From CBDUZS01 sp965371785 (lineage in GTDB: Bacteria; Fermentibacterota; Fermentibacteria; Fermentibacterales; JCC-6), in the NCBI GenBank assembly GCA_965371785.1, contig CBDUZS010000023.1:1-40265 (forward strand): DNA of 40,265 bases, in the 5' to 3' direction. Position 1 is the stretch's first letter. Each line of letters begins with the position of its first letter. Below the pieces are notes generated by a model. That model was not told the DNA's origin, did no database searches, and worked only from the letters and a program-made list of their open reading frames with translations. Below, piece after piece: positions 1-7,728 of the stretch. The position numbers and the translations under genes were made by a program.

Positions 1-1139
1 CTTCCGTTTACTCAGAGGACGTAGACGGTGACGGTGATATGGACGTGCTAGGTGCCGCTAACTGGGATGACGACATCACCTGGTGGGAAAATATGGACGG
101 CTCGGGAACATCCTGGACCGAGCACACCGTTGATGGGGACGTCGACGGTGCCTGGTCCGTCTACTCGGAGGACGTAGACGGCGACGGTGATATGGACATC
201 CTTGGTGCTGCCCTGGTGGCTGACGACATCACCTGGTGGGAGAATATCGACGGCTCGGGCACATCCTGGACCGAGCATACCGTTGATGGGGACTTCGATG
301 GTGCCAATTCCGTCTACTCGACAGACGTAGACGGCGACGGTGATATGGACGTCCTCGGTACTGCCTCAAATAGCGATGACATCACCTGGTGGGAGAATAT
401 CGACGGATCTGGCACGTCCTGGACCGAGCATACCGTTGAGGGGGACTTCAACGGAGCCAATTCCGTTTATTCAAAGGACTTAAACGGGGATGGCAATATG
501 GACGTCATCGGTGCTGCTGATTGGGGCAACACCATCATCTGGTGGGATCTTACTGCGTATTCACCTGAAGGTTCGCTTGAATCCAGTATTCTGGATACCC
601 AGGGGAATCCCGACTGGGATTATCTAGAGTGGAACTCTCAGTCTCCTTCGGGAACCTCTGTTTCTTTCCAGGTCAGAGCATCTGACGATTACACGGTAAT
701 GGGGGCCTGGTCTGACACGCTCACGATTCCCTGCCTTCTGGATGGCATTTTGACGGATGGAGATCAATACGTTCAGTACAGAGCGATACTGGAGACATCT
801 GATCCAGATTCTACTCCCTCGCTAAATGATATCACCATAACCTGGGATCCAGTCAGCATCGGGGATACTACTGAACCAATTCTTCATGCGATTTCACTGC
901 TTCCCATTGTGCCAAATCCTGCTTCAACTCCCACCGTAAGGTTCGGTCTGATCGAGCCCGCTTCCGTCGACCTTTACATCTTCGACCTGTCAGGTCGGCT
1001 CGTCACAGAGATTCATGGGGATGAGTACTCCACGGGATATCACGATGTTCTGCTTGATGACCTCTCACCGGGGATGTACTTCTGCAGGATGATCTCAGGT
1101 GACTTCTTTGCAGCAGAACGCTTCGTGGTGATAGAGTAG
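1..1139 (+). CDS. Secreted FG-GAP/VCBS-like repeat protein with T9SS type A sorting domain (5' partial)
   Basis: The 5' end lies outside the window; the reading frame enters at base 3. The visible part begins with 51-residue repeats, each carrying a DVDGDGDMD-type acidic loop like the calcium loops of FG-GAP/VCBS repeats, followed by ITWWEN and SGTSWTEHTV segments. After the repeats comes a beta-sandwich-like stretch (about bases 560-850) with SFQVRASDD and VQYRAILETSD, common in secreted cell-surface proteins. The last 75 residues (from PNPAS, about base 912) match the type IX secretion C-terminal sorting domain pattern: a PNP start, DLYIFDLSGRLV, then GMYFCRM near the end. In known T9SS cargo this domain is removed and the protein is secreted or anchored. 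The native ligand is not visible. Confidence is high for the class and low for function. Confidence 0.85.
   Translation, partial: SVYSEDVDGDGDMDVLGAANWDDDITWWENMDGSGTSWTEHTVDGDVDGAWSVYSEDVDGDGDMDILGAALVADDITWWENIDGSGTSWTEHTVDGDFDGANSVYSTDVDGDGDMDVLGTASNSDDITWWENIDGSGTSWTEHTVEGDFNGANSVYSKDLNGDGNMDVIGAADWGNTIIWWDLTAYSPEGSLESSILDTQGNPDWDYLEWNSQSPSGTSVSFQVRASDDYTVMGAWSDTLTIPCLLDGILTDGDQYVQYRAILETSDPDSTPSLNDITITWDPVSIGDTTEPILHAISLLPIVPNPASTPTVRFGLIEPASVDLYIFDLSGRLVTEIHGDEYSTGYHDVLLDDLSPGMYFCRMISGDFFAAERFVVIE
3..546 (+). repeat. 153-bp in-frame tandem repeat
   Basis: Equivalent positions (the start of the VDGDGDMD or LNGDGNMD loop) occur at 21, 174, 327 and 480, an exact 153-bp (51-codon) spacing. 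Copies are very similar in DNA as well as protein, especially the second and third. The last copy (480-546) is more diverged and truncated, ending at IIWWD. The array continues upstream of the window. Confidence 0.93.
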
Positions 1140-1154
1140 CTTGATAAAGCAGTG

Positions 1155-1661
1155 CTACGAAATTGGAAAAGTCTCCACTATTCTGGCAGCTACCTCGCTT
1201 GGCGTAAGCCCTTCCGTGTCGATCCTGTTGGGGAGGGAGAGGTAGTGCTCCCTGCGGGATTCGAGGAGTTCTCGAAGACAATCCGCGGTTAGGGCGAGTG
1301 GTCTCGATTCACCGGTGCATCTCTCGACTATGACGTCATCCCTGGCAAAGAGAGTGATCAGCAGCGATCTTTCCTCGACAAGCGTGAGGTTGTCCGGGTC
1401 GAGAAGCGCTCCGCCGCCCAGTGCCAATACCTGTGGTCTCCATCCGAGTGCTGATCTCAGGCACTCCGATTCCTGTTTTCTGAAAGCCGATTCGCCCGAT
1501 TCGGAGAATATCCTGTGGACAGGCCGCAGTTCCTCTGCTTCGATTACATCGTCCATATCGGTGAATGGGGTGCACAGGAGCTTTGAAAGCTGGAGACCCG
1601 TCGAGGTTTTTCCCGAGCAGGGAGGACCTGCAAGGCAGATGATTCCATTGAAGCCGGTCAT
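1155..1661 (-). CDS. aroK: Shikimate kinase
   Basis: The product (168 aa) phosphorylates shikimate with ATP in aromatic amino acid synthesis, in the cytosol. Visible signatures are Walker A GPPCSGKT (residues 12-19), the shikimate-binding DMDD (35-38), the FRKQE segment with R61, the GGG motif (82-84), the lid arginine R120 in ESRPLA, and the R137/Y140 pair near the end. The length is normal for the family. It is convergent with the repeat protein (15-bp gap) and divergent from the HU-like gene. A GGAGATGGA stretch just upstream of the ATG serves as ribosome binding site. No other shikimate-pathway gene is in the window. Confidence 0.95.
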   Translation of the reverse strand: MTGFNGIICLAGPPCSGKTSTGLQLSKLLCTPFTDMDDVIEAEELRPVHRIFSESGESAFRKQESECLRSALGWRPQVLALGGGALLDPDNLTLVEERSLLITLFARDDVIVERCTGESRPLALTADCLRELLESRREHYLSLPNRIDTEGLTPSEVAARIVETFPIS

Positions 1662-1839
1662 TCCATCTCCATACTAAGTGAAGCTCTGTTATGTGCAGGG
1701 GTGAATATACTCGAACGCGGACGGTACGAGTGCGGTTTGTAGGGAGTGATCCATCGTAACCCTGTTTACGGTGAAGATCAGCTGGTATATTCAGCCAACA
1801 ACCGTTGTAATGGAGAGATACCCTATACCGGGGGGAAGC

Positions 1840-2370
1840 ATGACAAGGGAAGAGCTTGCCAGGGACATCGCCAGGAGAACGGGTCTCACGCTCAGGGAAG
1901 TGCAGTCGGTCCTGGGCAGCATGCTCGATGTTATCACCGAGACTCTATGTGCCGGTGACAGCATCTACATGCGCGGGTTCGGCTGTTTCGAGACCAGGAG
2001 GGGCAGGATGCGCAGGGCAAGAAACCCCCAGGGAGAGGGAGTGATCGAGATCCCTCCCCGTATCAGACCGCATTTCCGGCCGTACGATGCGCTCAAGGAT
2101 GCGGTTCAACAGAGTCTTGCAAGCCGCGTAAGAGTCGATTTCCTCTGTCTTGGCGCCCGCAACGCGGACTACGTGTCCGTGATCGGTTCCTTCAACGATT
2201 GGGATGAATCGGAATGTCCCATGCAGAAGCTTCCGGACGGGAGCTGGGTAGCCGAGCTGATTCTGCCTGCAGGTCAGACTATTCGCTACAGATACAACGT
2301 TGACAGCAGATGGGAAGTCGATCCCGCTTATCCTGCCGATTCACAGGGCAATACGGTGAGACAGACATGA
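1840..2370 (+). CDS. HU/IHF-like DNA-binding protein fused to a glycogen-binding (CBM48/AMPK-beta type) domain
   Basis: Residues 1-90 look like an HU/IHF subunit: MTREELARDIARRTG start, GFGCFETRRG, and the arm RNPQGEG with the intercalating proline P63, then FRPYDALKDAV. Residues about 96-176 form a second domain like the AMPK-beta glycogen-binding module, with GSFNDW (W121), DGSW (136) and DSRWEVDP (W158). W121 and W158 align with the two sugar-stacking tryptophans of AMPK-beta. An in-frame GTG at 1771 and ATG at 1810 are possible earlier starts, but 1840 fits the HU N-terminus and follows GGGGG at 1831-1835. The stop overlaps the ftsK ATG by 4 nt. DNA binding is expected from the family; polysaccharide binding is inference. 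Normal HU is about 90 aa, so this is an extended form. Confidence 0.85.
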   Translation: MTREELARDIARRTGLTLREVQSVLGSMLDVITETLCAGDSIYMRGFGCFETRRGRMRRARNPQGEGVIEIPPRIRPHFRPYDALKDAVQQSLASRVRVDFLCLGARNADYVSVIGSFNDWDESECPMQKLPDGSWVAELILPAGQTIRYRYNVDSRWEVDPAYPADSQGNTVRQT

Positions 2371-4559
2371 CGGCTAAAAAGAAGCGCAAGAAGAAGAAGA
2401 ACGAGAACAGCCTGAAGAACCTGTTCTTCATACTGACCGTGTTCACCGGTCTGGCCATTCTGTTCGTGCTGCTCATTCCAACGAGGGGGTTCGTGAACAC
2501 CGTAAGGGTGTTCTTCTATGACAGCATGGGCTACCTCTCGTTCTTCGTTCCCCTTCTGCTCTTTCAGACGGGAGCATGGATCCTTCGCCTGAGGGCTGCT
2601 GAGAAAGGGTACAGGATCGTAGCGGGTGGCTTTCTGATAGCTTACTTCCTTGCTTCGATCGTATCGCTTATCGGCAGCAGGTTTTCACTGGCCTTTGTCG
2701 ATGCGCCGGGCGGACACATTGCGGGTGGTCTTGCCGAAGCCGTTCTCGACCTGCTGGGTGCTCCGATTGCCTATCTCACCCTGCTCACCTGCTTCATTGC
2801 GACTCTCGTTGTCGTGACGGGATGGGATCTTGTCGAGGATTTCGGAAGGATCGTGAAATTCTTCGGCAGCCTGCGGGACTCACGGAAGAAGAAGACCGGA
2901 GCGGTCAGAATTCCTGATTCACTGCAGATGGAAGCTGTTCCCGACGTGGCTTCGGTCGCAAACGTCTGGTCAAAGCAGAAGAAGACCGTACCGGAGGTGT
3001 TCCCTCCATTCGCGAAATCCGATGATCGTAAACCTGTTTCATCCGGATCCCGCAAATCGGTTCAATCCACAAAGCCCCTTTCTGCGGGAGAAAGGACTGG
3101 TGAATCCCTGGAGTACGTGCTTCCCGAGGATTCTTTTCTTACCGTTCCACCGCCGGTGGCAAGAACAGGTCAATCCGAGAGGGAGATCAGGGAGAGGGCC
3201 GATTTACTCATCGAGAAACTTGCTGATTTCGGGGTGGAGTGTGAGTTTGCATGCAGCTATCCGGGTCCCGTGTTGACCAGATTCGAGCTGATCCCGGGCC
3301 CGGGAGTGAAGATAAACAGGATACTCAATCTGGCTGACGATCTGGCCCTTGCCCTGGCTGCGAAACGGATCAGGATACTGGCCCCGGTGCCGGGTAAGGG
3401 CGCTGTGGGTATCGAGGTTCCCAACCCCGAACCGGAGACGGTCTACCTCGGTGAGATCATCGAGAAGTCCAAGGAGCACAGACTTCCCATTGCACTCGGA
3501 AAGCGGCTGGAGGGAGAGCCCTTTGCCACTGATATATGCAGAATGCCCCATCTCCTGATCGCCGGTGCTACCGGTTCAGGCAAGAGCATCTGTATACATT
3601 CGATCATCTGTACCGTCCTGATGACCAAGACTCCGCACGAAGTACGCCTTGCGCTGGTGGATCCGAAAATGCTCGAGCTCTCAGTCTACGAGGGGATTCC
3701 CCATCTCTGGGCTCCCATAATTCTCGAGACATCGAAAGCGAAGATACTGCTGGATGCACTTGTCGCGGAGATGGAGACCAGGTACTCGAGACTCGCAAGA
3801 CAAGGCGTCAGATCAATAACCGAGTTCAATGACAAGATAACCGCGGAGTCCGAAGATGAGAGGATTCCCTATATCATTCTCATCATAGACGAACTGGCCG
3901 ATCTCATGATGGTCTCCGCCAACGAGGTGGAAACTCCAATCGCACGTCTTGCCCAGATGTCCAGGGCAGTCGGAATTCACCTGGTCGTCGCAACACAGAG
4001 ACCGTCTGTCGATGTGATCACGGGAATGATCAAGGCGAATTTCCCATCGAGAATCGCATTCAACGTCCAGTCCAAGACCGATTCAAGGACGATTCTGGAT
4101 ATGAACGGTGCGGAGAAGCTGCTTGGAAACGGTGACATGCTCTTCCTGCCCTCGGCCTCGCCTGAGCCGCACAGAATCCATGGTTCATACATCTCAACCG
4201 ATGAGATCAGGCGAATAGTCAATCACTGGCAGAAACAGCCGTCATTGCCTTTCGAGTTCGTATTGCCAGAAGAAGAGGCAGGGAACCTGAGGGCTGCAAC
4301 CGAGATAAAACTCGATGACCCACTGCTGCAGCAGGCACAGGAGCTCGTCATCAAGCATCAGCAGGGCTCTGTATCTCTTCTTCAGAGACGGCTTCGTGTC
4401 GGGTACGCAAGGGCGGCACGTCTGATCGACATGCTCGAGCAGATAGGGGTTGTCGGGCCATTCCTGGGCAGTAAAGCGCGGGATGTGCTCATTCAACCCG
4501 AAACCGAACCTCTGCCTGACGAGGATGAAGATGAGAACAATGGAGAGGGAAAGGTTTGA
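2367..4559 (+). CDS. ftsK: DNA translocase FtsK/SpoIIIE
   Basis: Septum-located, ATP-driven DNA pump that clears chromosome termini during division. This is a short-linker form of 730 aa. A very basic start (KKKRKKKK) is followed by four membrane helices (about 19-38, 53-73, 82-102 and 130-151), then a linker to about residue 270. The motor domain has Walker A GATGSGKS (400-407) and Walker B IIDELAD (506-512), followed by ATQRPSVDVITG. The last 90 residues form the winged-helix gamma domain (LLQRRLRVGYARAARLIDML), which in known FtsK reads orienting DNA sequences. Start ATG 2367 overlaps the HU-like stop as ATGA; the open frame reaches back to 2310, but that adds only an out-of-family leader. 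Confidence 0.96.
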   Translation: MTAKKKRKKKKNENSLKNLFFILTVFTGLAILFVLLIPTRGFVNTVRVFFYDSMGYLSFFVPLLLFQTGAWILRLRAAEKGYRIVAGGFLIAYFLASIVSLIGSRFSLAFVDAPGGHIAGGLAEAVLDLLGAPIAYLTLLTCFIATLVVVTGWDLVEDFGRIVKFFGSLRDSRKKKTGAVRIPDSLQMEAVPDVASVANVWSKQKKTVPEVFPPFAKSDDRKPVSSGSRKSVQSTKPLSAGERTGESLEYVLPEDSFLTVPPPVARTGQSEREIRERADLLIEKLADFGVECEFACSYPGPVLTRFELIPGPGVKINRILNLADDLALALAAKRIRILAPVPGKGAVGIEVPNPEPETVYLGEIIEKSKEHRLPIALGKRLEGEPFATDICRMPHLLIAGATGSGKSICIHSIICTVLMTKTPHEVRLALVDPKMLELSVYEGIPHLWAPIILETSKAKILLDALVAEMETRYSRLARQGVRSITEFNDKITAESEDERIPYIILIIDELADLMMVSANEVETPIARLAQMSRAVGIHLVVATQRPSVDVITGMIKANFPSRIAFNVQSKTDSRTILDMNGAEKLLGNGDMLFLPSASPEPHRIHGSYISTDEIRRIVNHWQKQPSLPFEFVLPEEEAGNLRAATEIKLDDPLLQQAQELVIKHQQGSVSLLQRRLRVGYARAARLIDMLEQIGVVGPFLGSKARDVLIQPETEPLPDEDEDENNGEGKV

Positions 4560-5176
4560 AAACAGCGACATTGCTTCTTCTGGGATTGTTGATGATCGGC
4601 TGCGATGCCGAAAAGAACGCCGTTGATGGCGACGGTCTCCTCTCGGGTGAGACGGATGTCCTCGTATTCTCCAGAGGATGCCAGTGCTACTTCAGGGGTA
4701 GCCTCTCCAGGGCAAGGGATGAATTCAACGGTGTAGTGTACAGATTCCCCGACTCCCCTCTTGCAGAGGATGCCAGGCTGGCAGTCAGGCGGATCGATGC
4801 CGATCTGGCTGATGGTGCAACCGTTATCCAGCCTGACAACACCTTTCTCGTTGCCACTTCGGCTGTACTCGTGGGACGTCAGGCGGTAGTTCCTGTTATG
4901 AACAGGATATCCTCCGCACTCAGGGCGAGAGGGCTTGAAGTCGAGATCATCCCTGACGAAGGTGCTCCCGAGATAACCCTCGTTCTCTATCCCGACGGGG
5001 GATTGCAGCAGGCCGGTGAAATAGCTGACTCGCTGTCGGTATGGCTCACACGCCCGGAAACCGTTCCCGTTCAGCCGGGAAGCGAACTCACTAATTCCAT
5101 CGTTCCGGGTTACGAAGGTGTGGTCATCATCGTCGGTGCCGAAGCCTCCGTTTCGAACAGTGCGCCAGGTCCCTGA
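4556..5176 (+). CDS. Lipoprotein of unknown function with TPR-like segment
   Basis: The TTG start overlaps the ftsK stop (TTGA) and follows an AGAGGGAAAGG ribosome binding site. A signal peptide with lipobox LMIGC puts the lipid-modified cysteine at residue 16. Residues about 40-80 (FRGSLSRARDEFNGVVYRFPDSPLAEDARL) resemble a single TPR or YbgF-type hairpin. The C-terminal half (from about 98) has ALRARGLEVEIIPDEG, an alpha/beta pattern reminiscent of LytR C-terminal domains; that likeness is weak. Its neighbours ftsK and lolA suggest an envelope role, but no function can be assigned. 206 aa. Confidence 0.75.
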   Translation: MKTATLLLLGLLMIGCDAEKNAVDGDGLLSGETDVLVFSRGCQCYFRGSLSRARDEFNGVVYRFPDSPLAEDARLAVRRIDADLADGATVIQPDNTFLVATSAVLVGRQAVVPVMNRISSALRARGLEVEIIPDEGAPEITLVLYPDGGLQQAGEIADSLSVWLTRPETVPVQPGSELTNSIVPGYEGVVIIVGAEASVSNSAPGP

Positions 5177-5199
5177 ACCACTGAGAGGTTGCCGTAACA

Positions 5200-5793
5200 G
5201 TGACAGTCATTACCCTTATCATTGCAGTACTGAGCTCAGTGCTGCCTCTCGAGCCCGTTACGGTACGCCTGGAGAACGCCGCTCTGCTCACGTGTGAATT
5301 CGTGCAGACCGATATCTGGGCTCTCACACTCGAGGAGGAGACCAGCAGCGGTGTTCTGTACCTGGCTCCTCCAAACCTGTTTCTCTTCGAATACAGCGAC
5401 CCCCCCGGCAAGAAGATGGGATTCGATGGAGAGCACCTGTACTCGCTTGATCCCTTTTTTCGGCAGGTCATTCTGTACCGGGGAGGGGAGCCGGGGAGTT
5501 TTCTGCACATGCTCGAGCGTTGCTCGGATACGACACTGGTCGGCAGCTTCGATATGCTGGGTGACAGCATGATCGTCAGCCTGTCGGGAGACCTTGGGGA
5601 GGGTATCTCGTCCATGACAGTGGGTTACTCCATTTCAGACAGTCTGCCATGGCTCTTCAGAACAACGGACGTGAACAACAACATCGTTTCCTATACGATG
5701 CAGGATATGCAGGTAATGCGGGAAGTACCCCCGGATCTCTTTACCATGACCGTACCCGAAGACTTTGAGCTTATCGACTCAGGGGAGTTCTGA
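5200..5793 (+). CDS. lolA: LolA-like outer-membrane lipoprotein carrier
   Basis: LolA proteins carry lipoproteins across the periplasm from the LolCDE exporter to the outer membrane. The 197-aa product has a hydrophobic N-terminus (ITLIIAVLSSVLPL) acting as signal peptide, then the family pattern CEFVQTD, SSGVLYLAPPNLFLFEYSDPP, DGEHLYSLDPFFRQV and a C-terminal MTVPEDFELI. The GTG start follows AGAGG at 5184-5188 with long spacing (11 nt). A related OM-stress lipid carrier function cannot be excluded. It sits between a lipoprotein and rimO, and rimO starts directly after its stop. Confidence 0.85.
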   Translation: MTVITLIIAVLSSVLPLEPVTVRLENAALLTCEFVQTDIWALTLEEETSSGVLYLAPPNLFLFEYSDPPGKKMGFDGEHLYSLDPFFRQVILYRGGEPGSFLHMLERCSDTTLVGSFDMLGDSMIVSLSGDLGEGISSMTVGYSISDSLPWLFRTTDVNNNIVSYTMQDMQVMREVPPDLFTMTVPEDFELIDSGEF

Positions 5794-7089
5794 TTGCCGG
5801 GTGCATACATCCTGACACTCGGCTGTCCGAAAAACGAAGCGGATTCGGAGCGTTTTGCAGGCTGCTTCCATGCTGCAGGATGGAGCCTCGTACAGGATGC
5901 GGAAAAGGCTGATCTGCTCCTTCTGAACACCTGCGCATTCATCTCACCCGCGATCGAAGAGTCAGTTGAGGCAATTGCCGACGTGATTCAGTGGAAGGCC
6001 TCAGCGCAGGGCAGGAAGCTCGTTCTCGCCGGATGTCTGCCGGGCAGGTTCGGAGATGACGGATCGGGAGGACTGGAGGATTTCGAGCTGGTTATCGGTC
6101 CTGGAGATACCGGGGCACTGCTCGAATGGCTGGGTCATGCTTCAGCACGAGTTCTGCCCTTTTCTTCAGGCGGATCCAGCAGATTTCTTCGAATAGCTGA
6201 CGGGTGCAGCAACAGGTGCGCATACTGTACGATTCCCCTGATCAGAGGTTCTTTCAAACCCGTTGATCATGCAACGATACTCTCGGATGCGGAACGGCTG
6301 GCAGCATCGGGAGCACGCGAGATAGGGCTGGTTGCACAGGATTCGGCCCGCTGGGAGTGGAAGGGAAGGGGGCTAGTCGACCTCGTCGATGAGCTCTCCA
6401 TGCTGCATCCAAACGTATGGTGGCGGCTATACTACCTTCATCCAGCCCGTTTTCCATTTCAGGTTATCGATCTCATGTGTGCGAGAAAGAACGTTATGCC
6501 GTACGTAGATCTGCCGATTCAGCATGTATCGAATTCGGTACTCAAGAGAATGGGGAGAGGTTACCGCACGGATGACCTTAACCATATTCTCGAGGCCGTT
6601 GACAGTGCTTCTGAAAGAATAGCCGCACGGATCACTGTCATTACCGGATACCCCGGTGAGACGGCGGAAGACTTCTCGGAGCTGCTCGAATTCCTCACAC
6701 GATGGGACTGCATCAGGAACCTTGTCGCCTTTCCATACTATCCGGAGGAGGGAACCCTCGAGTACAAACGTGTTCAGGAGAGTATGGATCAGATTTCTTC
6801 TGACGTCGTGGACGAGCGGTTGATGCTGATCGGCTCAGTTTCCGAGAGCATCCTCAACGACTGGGGAGCATGGATGGAGAACAGGATAATAGAAGCCATT
6901 GCGGATTCATCCGAATTCGGGCATACGATATGGGATGCCCCGGATATAGATTGTCGTTGCGTATTCTCGGGAAAGGTAGTTTCCGGGAAGGTTGTCAGAG
7001 GAAAGGTTACCGAGTGCCGGGGCAGTGATGTCCTTCTCGAACCCGAGCCCTTTATCCAGGGCTTTTCAGAGGTACGTTCCAGAGAATAG
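5794..7089 (+). CDS. rimO: Ribosomal protein S12 methylthiotransferase RimO
   Basis: Radical SAM enzyme that adds a methylthio group to the conserved aspartate of ribosomal protein S12. The N-terminal UPF0004 domain has cluster cysteines C11 (LGCPKNEADSE), C47 (NTCAF) and C81 (AGCL). The radical SAM cluster is CSNRCAYC (C138, C142, C145). PYVDLPIQH and a C-terminal TRAM-like domain follow. LGCPKN and the overall pattern fit RimO rather than MiaB. The TTG start is immediately next to the lolA stop, with AGGGGAG at 5781-5787 (6-nt spacing). 431 aa, normal length. Confidence 0.94.
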   Translation: MPGAYILTLGCPKNEADSERFAGCFHAAGWSLVQDAEKADLLLLNTCAFISPAIEESVEAIADVIQWKASAQGRKLVLAGCLPGRFGDDGSGGLEDFELVIGPGDTGALLEWLGHASARVLPFSSGGSSRFLRIADGCSNRCAYCTIPLIRGSFKPVDHATILSDAERLAASGAREIGLVAQDSARWEWKGRGLVDLVDELSMLHPNVWWRLYYLHPARFPFQVIDLMCARKNVMPYVDLPIQHVSNSVLKRMGRGYRTDDLNHILEAVDSASERIAARITVITGYPGETAEDFSELLEFLTRWDCIRNLVAFPYYPEEGTLEYKRVQESMDQISSDVVDERLMLIGSVSESILNDWGAWMENRIIEAIADSSEFGHTIWDAPDIDCRCVFSGKVVSGKVVRGKVTECRGSDVLLEPEPFIQGFSEVRSRE

Positions 7090-7137
7090 AATATTGCTGT
7101 TGTTACGTTTTGGTAAAACACCAGGCAGGGGAGATCG

Positions 7138-7728
7138 ATGATACGGATTCTGCTGGCAGCTGTCTGCCTCGGGGGGGGATACCCCACTAATCTTGATCTT
7201 GTTGAAGCCACGGTTGAAGAGGCCTGTTCATCACTGGCCGAAACCATAGCCCAGCAGGGCATAGACACGTTTACAATAGAGATTGAAGGTGAGCATCCAG
7301 CCAACTGGCTCGTCGAACAGACCATCAAATCAGTTCTCACCGGCAGAGGTCTGACCGTTATCGCCGGACGCGAGGGTGCTTCCAACAGCGTTCTGAGTAT
7401 AAGGGCGATGGACCTTGCCGTGCGGTACGGAGATACTTCCAGGTCATGGATATTCGGGAAGAAGAGAGTCGAGAGAATTGCCATCTGCGAACTCTCGTCC
7501 ACTCTGATTGACAGCGGGGGTACGATAATCGTCTCCATCAGATCCGGTGCCGAGGATTCGGACATCGTTCCCGTTTCCGAACTCGACGTGCTCGAGGGCG
7601 CAGAGGACTGGAACTGGCTTTCCGAGGGAGAGATCAGCGGTGATGGTGGCGGAATCCTCGAACCCCTGGTCGTCACGGGAGTGGTTGCCAGCCTCATTTA
7701 CCTCTTCTACTCAAGCAGAGCGGAATGA
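7138..7728 (+). CDS. Secreted or membrane-anchored protein of unknown function
   Basis: 196 aa. A short hydrophobic leader (MIRILLAAVCLGG) precedes a soluble alpha/beta region. A membrane helix near the C-terminus (LEPLVVTGVVASLIYLFYSS, about 173-192) ends in a short charged tail. ATG 7138 follows a clear AGGGGAG at 7127-7133. I do not recognise the family. The pattern of an ATP-free, short, secreted alpha/beta domain with GLTVIAG and SSTLIDSGGTIIVS somewhat recalls CsgG/FlgO-like envelope proteins, but this is weak. It overlaps the next lipoprotein gene by 4 nt, so the two are probably made together. Confidence 0.75.
   Translation: MIRILLAAVCLGGGYPTNLDLVEATVEEACSSLAETIAQQGIDTFTIEIEGEHPANWLVEQTIKSVLTGRGLTVIAGREGASNSVLSIRAMDLAVRYGDTSRSWIFGKKRVERIAICELSSTLIDSGGTIIVSIRSGAEDSDIVPVSELDVLEGAEDWNWLSEGEISGDGGGILEPLVVTGVVASLIYLFYSSRAE

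Noticed and set aside
3..546. Regular repeats as a possible CRISPR array
   Set aside because: The spacing is 153 bp without short conserved repeats and variable spacers, and the unit is an in-frame protein repeat.
1747..1839. Longer start for the HU-like gene (GTG 1771 or ATG 1810)
   Set aside because: HU family N-termini match 1840, and no ribosome binding site precedes the earlier starts.
7107..7119. GTTTT/AAAAC mini-hairpin before the 7138 gene
   Set aside because: Five A/T-rich pairs with a 3-nt loop is within chance, with no supporting signal.
6789..7697. Long minus-strand open frame (302 codons)
   Set aside because: Antisense to the rimO end and the 7138 gene, and Ser/Thr-rich composition typical of a shadow frame.
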